Positions 55,266 to 63,859 of a stretch of DNA of 64,000 nt are shown here, in pieces (the first letter of the stretch is position 1; every line of letters starts with the position of its first letter). Source of the stretch: DASRJW01 sp964567755 (GTDB lineage: Bacteria; Krumholzibacteriota; Krumholzibacteriia; G020349025); assembly GCA_964567755.1 (NCBI GenBank), contig CAZMNW010000001.1, forward strand, positions 191,510 to 255,509, read 5' to 3'. Made by a program: the position numbers and the translations under genes. The notes under the pieces are model-generated. The model saw only the letters and a list, made by a program, of their open reading frames with translations, did not search any database and was not told the DNA's origin.

Positions 55266-55898
55266 CGGCAACAACACACGAGGAGCTGGAGCGAACGTGC
55301 ACCGCGCCACTGCGGATCCGGTTGTTCTGCAAAGGGCATCTGCGCGGCGTTCGATTACGCCGGACTTGCCAACGAGGCGATCGTTGCGCACACGGGTGGG
55401 GCGGTTGACCTGGGCACGACGACCTCGGGGAGTGTCACAGAAAAGCCCCTGCCCGATGGCCGCGCCGAAGTCCACGTGGTCTTGCACACTCGGAATGCCA
55501 ATACGTTCGGTCAAAGTGCGTGCAACGACTTCAACACCGATCCCCTCGCCTTCGGCCACCGACCGGCGGATGTCATCGCCGGTGCCGACGCTGCGTTGGG
55601 GAATGGCACATTCCACGTCAAGTTCATCAATCCAGCGCCGGGAGCCCCCTTGCCGGACCTGTTGCAGCTCGCCTTCGAGCCGCTGGAGGGACAGGAGCTC
55701 ACGATGCTGAGCATCTACTTCCGCGCCGAAGGCACGTTGCACCCCGCCTCGGGGTTCGCGGAAGGGACACCGGGCCGCCTCACCTGCACCCAGACCGGTT
55801 TGTTCTTCACCGGGTTCCATGGAGCAGTGGGTGACGGCTTCCCGGCAGAGAGCATCGATCTGCGGCCCGTGCGTGGTAGCGGCCGCGGCGACATATAG
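55266..55898 (+). pseudogene. Exported-type domain without a start codon
   Basis: From just after a stop at 55263 the frame is open for 210 codons, with no ATG, GTG or TTG before a GTG at 55476. The coherent text begins near AKGICAAFDYAGLANEAIVAHTGG and runs through VHVVLHTRNANTFGQSACND, DPLAFGHRPADVIAGADAALGNGTFHVKF and PGRLTCTQTGLFFTGFHGAVGDG to a stop at 55898. It looks like the body of a secreted protein that lost its start and signal peptide. A shorter product from the GTG is possible. Family not recognised. Nothing convincing was found at 55899-56205. Confidence 0.5.
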
Positions 55899-56205
55899 TT
55901 GCCCCGGCACCGCGACTGCGGTGCTCGCACCACGCGAGCTCGACCGCCGGGGTCCGGATCCAACCCCCCGGAAGCTCCGGACCTCGGCGCGGGCTCCCCA
56001 TCTCGTTCCACCTCGCCGCCGCCAGCCGTGCTGATCTTCGCGCCCGCAGCCGTTCGTCAGCGGAGATCGACACTGCCCGCTGCCACTTCGCCCCAAGGAC
56101 GATCTTGATCGCACGGTTCCGTTGTCGTCTTTCCTTGGCCGTGGTGACCACGATGGCCCGTTTCAGATCGAGGTCCTGCATGCACTGTCGCAGCCCGCTC
56201 ACATT

Positions 56206-56478
56206 CGCGGGAACCGACGGGCCATCTTCTACCACGGTGACCCGCAGAAGAAGCTCGCTGAAGATTCAACGCACGCAATCGAAACGACACCACAACGTTT
56301 CAAGGGCAAGATCGTCACGGAAATCATGCCGACCGCCGTGTTCTATCCGACCGAGGGATACCACCAGGACTTCTACAAGAAAGATCCCGAGCGCTACGAG
56401 AGCTACCGCCGTGGCTGCGGTCGCGACCGCAGGTTGCAGCAATTGTGGGGAGCGCCGGGAAGGCACGGGCGGAGTTGA
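56206..56478 (+). pseudogene. msrA: 3' half of a peptide methionine sulfoxide reductase gene
   Basis: From about 56215 the frame reads RRAIFYHGDPQKKLAEDST, RFKGKIVTEIMPTAVFYPTEGYHQDFYKK and RYESYRRGCGRDRRLQQLWG, which is the C-terminal half of MsrA including the conserved EGYHQDF motif. The N-terminal half with the catalytic GCFWG Cys is absent; sequence before 56206 is unrelated. The gene cannot be active. An intact DUF427 gene follows 236 bases later. Confidence 0.85.
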
Positions 56479-56714
56479 TCCACGCGATCGCATGCGGGTC
56501 ACGGTGCCAACAGCAGCGTACTCACGGCGGTTCAGTGTGGGGACGAGGATACGGAGCTTGACCGCGAGGGCAGCGCAGCGCATGGTCAAGAATCACCAGG
56601 GGTGAGATGGAAGCGCACCGGACCGCCAGGTCAGCCCTCGGGTCATCCGGGGAGTTCGAGCTGTTTGTCGAAAAGCGCTCATCGCGAGAGGCGTTCTTGC
56701 ATGGGGATCCGAGC

Positions 56715-56996
56715 ATGAAGGCGATTCTGAAGGGCCGCGTGATCGCGGAAAGCACCGACATCGTCGAGGTCGACGGTTACCAGTACTTCCCGCGCTCCGC
56801 GGTCCGCATGGATTGGCTCGAGAAGGCCGAGAAGACCGTGGAGGATCGGCAGTGCCCGCACGGCGTGCAGTTCTACGACGTCGTGATCGATAGCGTCCAC
56901 CACGAGCGCACGGCCTGGTCCTACGAGGCACCCGGTGTTTCCATGGCAGGCGTGGTGCAGCGGATGGCGTTCTGGGAGGACGTCGAGGTTGGTTGA
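56715..56996 (+). CDS. DUF427 domain protein
   Basis: A 93-residue protein with the DUF427 pattern: MKAILKGRVIAESTDIVEVDGYQYFPRSAVRMDWLE, then CPHGVQFYDVVIDS, AWSYEAP and AFWEDVEV at the end. These are small beta-barrel proteins of unknown function. The ATG at 56715 gives the standard start; in-frame codons upstream are unrelated. It appears intact inside a region of decayed genes. The spacer 56997-57156 has no gene. Confidence 0.88.
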   Translation: MKAILKGRVIAESTDIVEVDGYQYFPRSAVRMDWLEKAEKTVEDRQCPHGVQFYDVVIDSVHHERTAWSYEAPGVSMAGVVQRMAFWEDVEVG

Positions 56997-57156
56997 GCGA
57001 GCTCACTGACTTCTTCCGTTCTCTCGCACATCGAAGCGCACGTCGTCCGCGGTTTCGCCTCCATCGGGCCGACCCGAGCACGTATGTACAATTCAGCCTC
57101 GCGGTTCGGCGCTCGACGCGGGACGGACCCGGAGTAGGGGACGTTCGGAAACCAGA

Positions 57157-57565
57157 ATGACGACCTTCACTCACCGCCGCCGGGCTCGGTGTCGCCACCT
57201 TCTTCCCCGACAGGAACCTGCTGTGGGCGGTCGGGTTCTCCCTGCTACCCGATCTCGACCACCTGCTGTTTCTCCGCACGATGAAGCTCAACGTCGGTGG
57301 GATGCGACATGCCCGCACGATTCTCCACGAGCTGCTCGGCACTGTCATCTACACGTTGATCGGTTTGGGGATCGCCCTCTTCGACTACCAGCTTGGGCTG
57401 ATGTTCGTCACACCGCCCCCGGTGATGCGGGATATGGAGCAATTCCGCCCTCAACCAGACGACGTGGAGGCTGCTCGTGCCATCGAGTCGCTCTGTATCC
57501 TCTGGTGCAGTCCCGGCATCTTGCGCAACCAGTGGACCCACGCCCTCAAGCTGCTCAAGAAATAG
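57157..57565 (+). pseudogene. Frameshifted small membrane protein (YdjM-like start)
   Basis: ATG at 57157 opens MTTFTH. A one-base shift at about 57175 is needed to continue with AAGLGVATFFPDRNLLWAVGFSLLPDLDHLLFLR, a typical YdjM/metal-dependent hydrolase-like membrane start, followed by NVGGMRHARTILHELLGTVIYTLIGLGIALF and a soluble tail ending WTHALKLLKK at 57565. The joined product would have about 136 residues. Without the shift the second frame has no start before an ATG at 57281. Decay or sequence error. The interval 57566-57869 contains no gene apart from a short repeated segment. Confidence 0.55.
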
Positions 57566-57570
57566 CCCAA

Positions 57571-57600
57571 CCTACATTTCCTGAAGATCGATTTCGGCAT
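57571..57600 (+). repeat. 30-base segment repeated at 60401-60430
   Basis: CCTACATTTCCTGAAGATCG and following bases match the later copy at about 24 of 30 positions. In the plus frame both read LHFLKIDFG and every difference is synonymous. Confidence 0.5.
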
Positions 57601-57869
57601 CGGGTCAGAAACGCGTTCGAGACATCTAGACGGGAGGCCAGTCGATCTCGCACAGCGAGGGCCTCGCGACTCTCGAGGTTCGCGCCTCCCGACGGTGAGA
57701 ACGAGTCTCTAGCTTCCAGGTGTTCCCCCCTCCATCCGGTCCCGCCTGCGGGGAACAACGTCGTGCCGAGAAATGGGCCAGTCGGCACCTAGCCTAGTCC
57801 ACGGTTATTACGCCCGCGAGTCGTTGTGGGTGTGGTGAGGGCCACGCCGTGCAGAGCGTGACGGTCGGG

Positions 57870-57897
57870 TGTAACCTGTCGGCTCCTTCGCCTCATT
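57870..57897 (+). promoter_or_regulatory. Shared promoter-like element, copy 1
   Basis: TGTAAC, 16 bases, CTCATT followed by CA. The same arrangement occurs at 61287-61314 and 63759-63786 on the minus strand. The AAC core at -35 and 16-base spacing are as in ECF-sigma promoters. It faces the TonB-receptor gene, whose chosen start is about 330 bases downstream. Confidence 0.6.
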
Positions 57898-57912
57898 CAC
57901 GAAAGAGCACGG

Positions 57913-58137
57913 ATGGGACAAAGAAGAAGGCGGATTCATGCGATGAACCACCATGAGGCCGGGATCGAAGAAGCGTGGACCCTTGGCTTCTGCAAGCAAT
58001 TCGGGGTCGAAGCGGCAGTTGCCGGTTTTGCTGTCTTCGCTGCGTGCTCCCAGGACCAGGCTCCCACTGGATTTGTGCAAGTTGCACCGACGCGACGCTC
58101 GTCCAGGTGGGTTGGATGGAGTGCATCCCGTGACTAG
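57913..58137 (+). CDS. Possible small protein downstream of promoter copy 1
   Basis: A 74-codon frame starts 15 bases after the promoter-like element with AAGAG before its ATG. It reads MGQRRRRIHAMNHHEAG and later FAVFAACSQDQAPTG, which looks like a lipobox region but lies too far from the N-terminus for a normal signal. No family similarity. It may be chance; the alternative is a long untranslated leader of the TonB receptor gene. Confidence 0.2.
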   Translation: MGQRRRRIHAMNHHEAGIEEAWTLGFCKQFGVEAAVAGFAVFAACSQDQAPTGFVQVAPTRRSSRWVGWSASRD

Positions 58138-58228
58138 GCTGCCTCATCCACGAGCAACACGGGACGAGGCGGGCGCCGCGCGCTCTGCGAGTCGTGGCTC
58201 CCACCCGGTCCGCACACGGGGGGCGAGC

Positions 58229-60310
58229 ATGGCGACGGCCGGCAGACCGCTTTGGATCTGGAACCTCACGATCGCAACGACCATGGGGACTGCCGCGGCG
58301 CAATCGACCGACACGACCCCCTTCAGCGAAACCATCGTCGTGACCGGTTCGCGAACCGAACAAATGATCCAAGAGGCGCCGGCTTCGATGTCGGTGATCA
58401 CGGCTGCGGACATCGAGAACTCGCCGGCGGACGATTACGGCGACTTGCTGCGCAATGTTCCCGGCGTCAATGTGACGCAGATCAGCGCGCGCGACGTGCA
58501 GATCGCGGGTCGCGGTGCCACCGGCAGCTTGGCGACAAGCCAGCTCGTGCTGGTGGACGGACGCACCGTCTACCTCGATTTTCTCGGCTTTGTAATGTGG
58601 GATTTCCTGCCGACCAATCCGCGCGAGATCCGCCAAATCGAAGTGGTGCGCGGGCCGGGGAGCGCAGTCTGGGGCGCGAATGCGTTGACGGGTGTCGTCA
58701 ACGTGATTACGAAATCGCCGCGAGAACTGCGCGGCACGCACCTCGTCGCGGGCGGGGGCGAGTTCGACGCCGGGTACGCGAACCTGATGCACGCAGGCGC
58801 GCGTGGACGGTTCGCCTACAAGCTTTCCGGCGGGTATTACACACAGGATCCGTTCGACCGTCCGAAGGGATTCATTCCGGGGCATACCACGCCGCCGAAT
58901 CAGGTGACATATCCACCTTTCCAGAACGAAGGTACCGAACAAACGAAGGTTGATCTGCGAATGGACTTCGATCCGGATCCCGACTCGCGCTGGACAGTGG
59001 CGGGCGGGCTCTCCGGCACCGATGGAATTCTCCACTCGGGCATCGGTCCCTTCGACATTGACCCAGGAACGTTCCTGAGCTACGGCCGCCTAGCCTACGA
59101 CCGCCGCGCGTTGCACGTGCAGTTCTTCGCCAACGTACTGGACGGCGACGCGACGAGTCTCCTTGCCAGCGACTCGACCGGTCGGCCGATCTCCTTCGCC
59201 TTCGAGTCGCAGACGTACAATTTGGAGGGCAACAACTCGACCGTGTGGGGCGATCGCAATGTGTTCACGTACGGAGCTAATGTGCGGAGGAGTCTGTTCG
59301 ACTTGTCCATTGCGCCGCTCGCCGATCAGCGTGACGAGGTAGGTGCCTACGTGCAGGATGAGATGTTTTTGGTGCCGCGCGGCGCGCGGCCCTTGGAGGT
59401 GCGCTGGGTCGCGGGCGTGCGCTTCGACAACCTCGAGCCCATCGGCGCGGTCTGGTCGCCGCGCACGAGTTTGATCGTGTCGCCACATCGCGATCACACC
59501 TTCCGCGTGTCGTTCAATAAGGCGTTTCGCGCCCCGTCTGTTGTGCAGAACTACTTGGAGACCACAGCGGTGACGCAGGTGCGGATCCCGGTGTCAATGA
59601 CGTCGGGAATCTCGTTCACGTTCCCGACACGGGCACACGGCAACGAGGATCTGCACGAGGAAGAACTGACTGCCTACGAAGTCGGTTGGACGGGATCGCT
59701 GCACGATCGGGTGATGCTGGGTGTCGCGGTGTATCGCAACGAGTTGCGTGGCAACATCGACTTCGCGCCGGAATCCTACTATAGCGGCGCCGATCCGCCG
59801 CCCGGATGGCCGCCGGCCCCGCTGCCGATAGACACGCCGGTGCCGCCGAACTCGTTTCCGAAGAGCTTTACCTATCGCAATATCGGCAAGATCCTGAATC
59901 ACGGCGTCGAGGTGTCGTGCAACGTGGCCTTCTCGCCGCGCGTGTCTGGGTTCGTGAACTATTCGTTCCAAGCCGACCCCGAGCCGTTCGGGATTCCGCT
60001 GAGCGAGATCAACCAACCGCCGCAGGCACGCATCAACGTCGGTGCCGGCTACGACGGGCGGCTCTTCTTCGGCAATGCCAACTTGAACTACCAGGACGAG
60101 GCATTCTGGACCGACGTGCTGGACGCGCGCTTCTGGGGACCGACGGAAGCATTCATGCAGGTGAACGCCGCGGCCGGTGTGAAGCTGTTCGACGCGCGGA
60201 TAACGCTGTCGGTGCTGGCCAACAACGTCTTCGACAAGAGCGTGCAACAGCATGTCTTCGGCGACATCCTGCGCCGCAAAGTCGTCGGCGAGTTGCGCTA
60301 CACCTACTGA
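58229..60310 (+). CDS. TonB-dependent outer-membrane receptor
   Basis: A 693-residue receptor with a signal-like N-terminus (TIATTMGTAAAQ). The plug domain spans about 28-150: FSETIVVTGSRTEQ, DYGDLLRNVPGVNV, and IRQIEVVRGPGSAVWGANALTGVVNVITK, as in FepA/CirA-type receptors. The 22-strand barrel follows with TonB_dep_Rec features (RVSFNKAFRAPSVVQNY, FTYRNIGKILNHGVEVS) and ends in an aromatic residue (LRYTY), the usual outer-membrane assembly signal. Ligand unknown: iron chelate, vitamin B12 or carbohydrate are possible. No TonB/ExbBD genes are near. It is intact though it lies in a decayed region. ATG at 58229 has a G-rich run upstream. Confidence 0.92.
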   Translation: MATAGRPLWIWNLTIATTMGTAAAQSTDTTPFSETIVVTGSRTEQMIQEAPASMSVITAADIENSPADDYGDLLRNVPGVNVTQISARDVQIAGRGATGSLATSQLVLVDGRTVYLDFLGFVMWDFLPTNPREIRQIEVVRGPGSAVWGANALTGVVNVITKSPRELRGTHLVAGGGEFDAGYANLMHAGARGRFAYKLSGGYYTQDPFDRPKGFIPGHTTPPNQVTYPPFQNEGTEQTKVDLRMDFDPDPDSRWTVAGGLSGTDGILHSGIGPFDIDPGTFLSYGRLAYDRRALHVQFFANVLDGDATSLLASDSTGRPISFAFESQTYNLEGNNSTVWGDRNVFTYGANVRRSLFDLSIAPLADQRDEVGAYVQDEMFLVPRGARPLEVRWVAGVRFDNLEPIGAVWSPRTSLIVSPHRDHTFRVSFNKAFRAPSVVQNYLETTAVTQVRIPVSMTSGISFTFPTRAHGNEDLHEEELTAYEVGWTGSLHDRVMLGVAVYRNELRGNIDFAPESYYSGADPPPGWPPAPLPIDTPVPPNSFPKSFTYRNIGKILNHGVEVSCNVAFSPRVSGFVNYSFQADPEPFGIPLSEINQPPQARINVGAGYDGRLFFGNANLNYQDEAFWTDVLDARFWGPTEAFMQVNAAAGVKLFDARITLSVLANNVFDKSVQQHVFGDILRRKVVGELRYTY

Positions 60311-60400
60311 AAAAACGTCTGCGCATCACACGTGAGCCAAGGAGACTCCTGCAGTGCATCGGTGACCAGGTCGATGTGACAAGAGCACGAGCGCGTGACG

Positions 60401-60430
60401 ACCTTCACTTCTTGAAGATTGACTTCGGGA
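60401..60430 (+). repeat. 30-base segment repeated from 57571-57600
   Basis: CCTTCACTTCTTGAAGATTG and following bases; see the copy at 57571. It lies just after the TonB receptor gene. Confidence 0.5.
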
Positions 60431-60645
60431 TGTGCATGGCGACGAGCACGTGAGGCACGTCCACGACCTCGGCGATGCGCAGCTCCCCCGTGAGCGAGCG
60501 CTATGCACGATGACGGCAGCTCGAACACGACGGCGAAGAAAACCCGGGGCCGCACGATGAACCTCCCGAGCACCTTCGATCCAAAGGCCATGGGCCAATC
60601 TCTCGAGTCCAACAGCCGCGCCCTGTTCGCCTCGAACCTGCTCAT
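60405..60645 (-). pseudogene. Minus-strand protein fragment with a frame change
   Basis: On the minus strand MAFGSKVLGRFIVRPRVFFAVVFELPSS runs in one frame from about 60585 and LTGELRIAEVVDVPHVLVAMHIPKSIFKK with a stop at 60405 runs in another, so a single shift near 60500 would join them. Both stretches look protein-like (alternating aliphatic residues) but match no family I know. The plus strand can instead be read as LHFLKIDFG here. Weak call. Confidence 0.3.
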
Positions 60646-61232
60646 CGCCTCACCGCAAACTGGATCCCTCTCGGAGGGAGCGCACTAAAGTCGATCCACA
60701 CGCTTCGCCAGCGCACGACGCGCACATTCGAGCCGATGATTGCGCCCAGCGCGCTCCCGGCGACGGCTCCGATGGCAACCCCGACGATCGCCTGCATCGG
60801 CCGACTTAGATCCTCGCAGAGAAGATCTCCTTCATCACATCCGCCGACGACCGGCGCGACGTATCCGATCGTACCGCCGATCAGCGCACCTGAGAGCCCT
60901 CCGAGCACCGCTCCTTCTGCCGTTGCGGGCACGGGACGTCGCACTTCCAAGTCGTCGAACTCTTCCAAGTAGATCGACACGGGTTCGTTTCGCTCTTTGA
61001 TCGCGACCACGAGCGTGCCCGCTCTCCAGGCCACGACCGTTCCCGTCACGTAGCGAGCCGGGACCGCGACCGACCACGCACCACCCGCGGTGCCGGCCTT
61101 CGCGATCCAGCGAACCTCCTCGCCGGTTTCTGCCGGCGGAAGCACTTGGCCCGCAGCGCTTCCTCGACCGAAGAGGATGAGCGAAGCCAGCATCGCTGCG
61201 CTTCTCACCATGGACGAGCACGCCAACATCAT
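60642..61232 (-). CDS. Exported glycine-zipper protein, paralogue 1
   Basis: A 196-residue protein: signal peptide (MVRSAAMLASLILFGRGSAAGQ), a small beta domain (residues 35-90, RYVTGTVVAWRAGTLVVAI), a linker, then two Gly/Ala-rich membrane-hairpin segments (VLGGLSGALIGGTIGYVAPVVGG and AIVGVAIGAVAGSALGAIIGS) and a short beta end (WRSVWIDFSALPPRGIQFAVRR). The same order of parts occurs in the gene at 63150, with the same promoter element upstream. Such exported glycine-zipper proteins are common but of unknown function; an outer-membrane role is plausible. The ATG at 61232 has AAGGA upstream and lies about 45 bases after the expected transcript start. Confidence 0.7.
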   Translation of the reverse strand: MMLACSSMVRSAAMLASLILFGRGSAAGQVLPPAETGEEVRWIAKAGTAGGAWSVAVPARYVTGTVVAWRAGTLVVAIKERNEPVSIYLEEFDDLEVRRPVPATAEGAVLGGLSGALIGGTIGYVAPVVGGCDEGDLLCEDLSRPMQAIVGVAIGAVAGSALGAIIGSNVRVVRWRSVWIDFSALPPRGIQFAVRR

Positions 61233-61286
61233 CGTCGTCCGTCCTTGTCTCGTATAGGCCCTTGCCCGCACCTGGTCCCTTGGATG

Positions 61287-61314
61287 AATGAGGCAAAAGC
61301 CGCCCGGAGTTACA
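61287..61314 (-). promoter_or_regulatory. Shared promoter-like element, copy 2
   Basis: On the minus strand: TGTAAC (61314-61309), 16 bases, CTCATT (61292-61287) then CA. It lies about 55 bases upstream of the start of glycine-zipper paralogue 1. Spacer composition differs from copies 1 and 3 while both boxes are kept. Confidence 0.7.
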
Positions 61315-61437
61315 CCCACCCCCGCGGCAACCGCCAGAGCGCTCCGCCCCATGTTCGAGGTTCATGGGTTGGTTTGCGAAATTGTCAAGAATTGACTGTG
61401 CACTGTCAGTATACAGCGACATTTACTAACAGGATAT

Positions 61438-63108
61438 ATGATATCGTTTGGCTTGGCGGTCAAGGAACTGCGAGCGGAGCCGATTCACTGGGTGCGAGAT
61501 CGGAGATGGAATCCAATGTCCCGCAGCAAACACGCAACGGTACATGCCTGCCACGAGCAGCTCCGCTGGGACTTCGCAGATCCGCAGGAACAGTCGACAC
61601 GGATCAAGCAACTCTTGCGAGAGCTTGTCGAGAAGGATGACATCAAACGTCTCGTTCGTGCTGAACGCAGAAACCCACGGTCGCGCGACGGGGTTACGGC
61701 TGCGGTCGAGTCGATTCCTGTCGTCATCAAGGAACAGGGAACCTTCATCCACTATCCAGCGACGATCGACGATATTCGAGCCTTGCTGAAGCGGCTCCCG
61801 CCAGGAACGGCGGACGGAATCGCGGCGATCGAGCTGACCGTCGGTTCCCATGTTCAGCGCGAGCATGTCGAGCAAGAGGAGGACGATCCAACCGAGGTCG
61901 ATCCATTCATCGGTCGGCACGGCACGCAGCATCTTCCCGGCGTGTACTGCGGACATGTTCTCGGCAGGTATTATCCGTCGCGGTCTCTCCTCGAACTCTT
62001 CGCCTACGTTTATGCCCCTACGGTCGCGTACCGAGCAATCAAGGAAACCTATCTGAAGCTTTGTGCCCTTTCGACTCTCGTCCACGAGCTGGCACATTTG
62101 CAGGATCACGTGACTCGTGTCGGCCGTGGACGCTGGCGACTTGGGAGCGGCGACAAACGAGAGATCTACGCTGAGTCGATGGAGTTCGTGTGGAGTCGTG
62201 AGGTAGTCGTTCTATATCTGTCAGAGGCATACGGGAGCCAAGTCGCTGACCTCGAAGCGTGGATCGAGACTCAGGCAAAGGTATCAATCCCATTCGCGAT
62301 GTTGTGCCCTGACCCCAGGGTCACGCACAAAGGCGGAAAGGGCGACAAGTTCTATGATCAACTGCCGATATCGTGGTGCGTCGAGCAACTCATGTGCGAC
62401 GTGGAGAGCGGCCTCGACTCGGCCTCGGTGCGCCGGAACTTCGCGGCCCGTCTGCGTCAGGGAAAGCACTTCGAGCTGGCGCTCGCGACCGCGGAGTCTT
62501 TGGTCCTGGACCTGCCACAGGACCCGGAATCACTCACGGCGAAGGCCGCTGTTCTGAATCGGCTCCGCCGATATGACGAAGCGGCCGAGATTCTTCAGCG
62601 CGTGCTCGCCCGGGCTCCGGAGCTCGAGGATGCCTGGAAAGAGCAAAGACATGTCGCCTTCGCAAAACGTGACTGGGCCGGTCTCCTCGCGGCCACCAGC
62701 CATCTGCTCGAACACGGCGCCGACGAGTCGTTGGTGCCGTTTATCAAGGAGGACCAGGCTTATGCCCTTCTGCAACTCGGAGATCATCGCCGCCTCATTC
62801 CCCTTTGTGACGAACTGAAGACGGTGGGTTCCCCCCGGTCTCAGGCGCTAGGATTCGCCTGCGAAGCGATTGCGCTCTTGAAGGATGGCCAGCTGGACGC
62901 GGCGCTCGCGGCAGCGAACAGGGGTCTGGAGATTGGAGGAGGCACTCTCTGGTGGCCCGAACTCCTGGCGGTCCGTTACGAGGTTGCCTGCCGCTCCGGA
63001 TCGCCTGCCAACGCGGTCGCGCTCGACGAAGGTACACTCGAGGCGCTCGAGTGGCGCGGCCACGCAGCGTGGGTACGACGCCTCCAGGAGTTCTCCTCTG
63101 GTCCATGA
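61438..63108 (+). CDS. HELAH metalloprotease-like protein with TPR-like repeats
   Basis: A 556-residue cytoplasmic-type protein without a signal peptide or membrane span. HELAH at 216-220 in ALSTLVHELAHLQDHV is a gluzincin/zincin HExxH-type motif; His224 or Glu246 (REIYAESMEF) could be the third zinc ligand. The N-terminal 130 residues carry a small domain (EQGTFIHYPATIDDIRALLKRLP). From about 345 the protein consists of TPR-like helical repeats (FELALATAESLVLDLPQDPESLTAKAAVLNRLRRYDEAAEILQRVLARAPELEDAW...). I know no family with this combination. ATG at 61438 has AGGA four bases upstream. It lies between the two glycine-zipper genes, divergent from paralogue 1. Confidence 0.7.
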   Translation: MISFGLAVKELRAEPIHWVRDRRWNPMSRSKHATVHACHEQLRWDFADPQEQSTRIKQLLRELVEKDDIKRLVRAERRNPRSRDGVTAAVESIPVVIKEQGTFIHYPATIDDIRALLKRLPPGTADGIAAIELTVGSHVQREHVEQEEDDPTEVDPFIGRHGTQHLPGVYCGHVLGRYYPSRSLLELFAYVYAPTVAYRAIKETYLKLCALSTLVHELAHLQDHVTRVGRGRWRLGSGDKREIYAESMEFVWSREVVVLYLSEAYGSQVADLEAWIETQAKVSIPFAMLCPDPRVTHKGGKGDKFYDQLPISWCVEQLMCDVESGLDSASVRRNFAARLRQGKHFELALATAESLVLDLPQDPESLTAKAAVLNRLRRYDEAAEILQRVLARAPELEDAWKEQRHVAFAKRDWAGLLAATSHLLEHGADESLVPFIKEDQAYALLQLGDHRRLIPLCDELKTVGSPRSQALGFACEAIALLKDGQLDAALAAANRGLEIGGGTLWWPELLAVRYEVACRSGSPANAVALDEGTLEALEWRGHAAWVRRLQEFSSGP

Positions 63109-63149
63109 TGACAGCGTCCAAACTTCAGTCACGGAACCGGCGTAGCGAG

Positions 63150-63677
63150 TCACCGACCCCGGAGCACGATCCCGACGGTGAAACCACCCTGCACCGGGTG
63201 GAACCCAAAGCTCAGACGCGATTGCGGCACGGCTTCCCAGTGTGCGTGCTCGTACGCGATCCCGACCAACGCTCCAATCACCAGGCCAAAACCACCCCCG
63301 GATAGCCCGAGAATCCCGACCGCGATGGGATCACCGCCCGCCATTGACGTAACGACCGTCCCAACGATAACGCCAGCCAATAATCCAAAGCCTGCGCCCA
63401 CACCCATCCGGGTAGCCAGTCCGTGTCCGCGACGGCGCTCGATCGTGGAGACTTTTCCCAGCAATACACTCAACGTGTCGGGCGACTTGGACGGACGCAA
63501 GTGCAACGAACCTTGATCGATCTTCAGAAATCGCCCTTCGACCCAAGCGGATCCGGGTTCGAGCGTCTGGATCCGAATGTGAGAGCCGGCCTCGAGCGCC
63601 TCTGGCTCTTGGGCTCCCGCGGATTCGACCAACTGAATCACGACGAAAGCACCAACCAAGAAGACGGTGCGCTTCAT
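63150..63677 (-). CDS. Exported glycine-zipper protein, paralogue 2
   Basis: A 175-residue protein: signal peptide (MKRTVFLVGAFVVIQLVESAGA), beta domain (residues 30-80, IRIQTLEPGSAWVEGRFLKIDQGSLHLR), then MGVGAGFGLLAGVIVGTVVTSMAGG and GILGLSGGGFGLVIGALVGIAY as the two Gly-rich hairpin segments, ending WEAVPQSRLSFGFHPVQGGFTVGIVLRGR. Same build as the protein at 60642 with low identity, so an old duplication. GGGGTGGT stands before the ATG at 63677. It is convergent with the metalloprotease gene, 41 bases apart. Confidence 0.75.
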   Translation of the reverse strand: MKRTVFLVGAFVVIQLVESAGAQEPEALEAGSHIRIQTLEPGSAWVEGRFLKIDQGSLHLRPSKSPDTLSVLLGKVSTIERRRGHGLATRMGVGAGFGLLAGVIVGTVVTSMAGGDPIAVGILGLSGGGFGLVIGALVGIAYEHAHWEAVPQSRLSFGFHPVQGGFTVGIVLRGR

Positions 63678-63758
63678 ACCACCCCTCACTTGCGCTCTCA
63701 TTTCATCTCCGGTCTTGAACCTCTCCCAATTTTCGGTCACCTCTCCGCCCAAGGAATG

Positions 63759-63786
63759 AATGAGGCGAACGTCGCGCGGAGTTACA
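63759..63786 (-). promoter_or_regulatory. Shared promoter-like element, copy 3
   Basis: On the minus strand: TGTAAC (63786-63781), 16 bases, CTCATT (63764-63759) then CA. It lies about 80 bases upstream of the start of glycine-zipper paralogue 2. Confidence 0.7.
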
Positions 63787-63859
63787 AGCACTCTCGCTGC
63801 AACCGTAGAACGGGCGTTCATGCTGAGAGTGGACAGCCGGTTGTTCATGAGGGAGAGCA

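Noticed and set aside
55807..56235. Minus-strand 142-codon frame at 56 kb
   Set aside because: Arg-rich with no family-like stretch; overlaps the start-less exported domain and the msrA remnant on the other strand.
61426..62109. Minus-strand frame overlapping the metalloprotease gene
   Set aside because: No motif; the plus frame has HELAH and repeats.
57870..63786. Integron attC sites as the explanation of the repeated GTTACA-type motif
   Set aside because: No paired R'/R'' core sites or stem structure; fixed 16-base spacing to a second box fits a promoter better.
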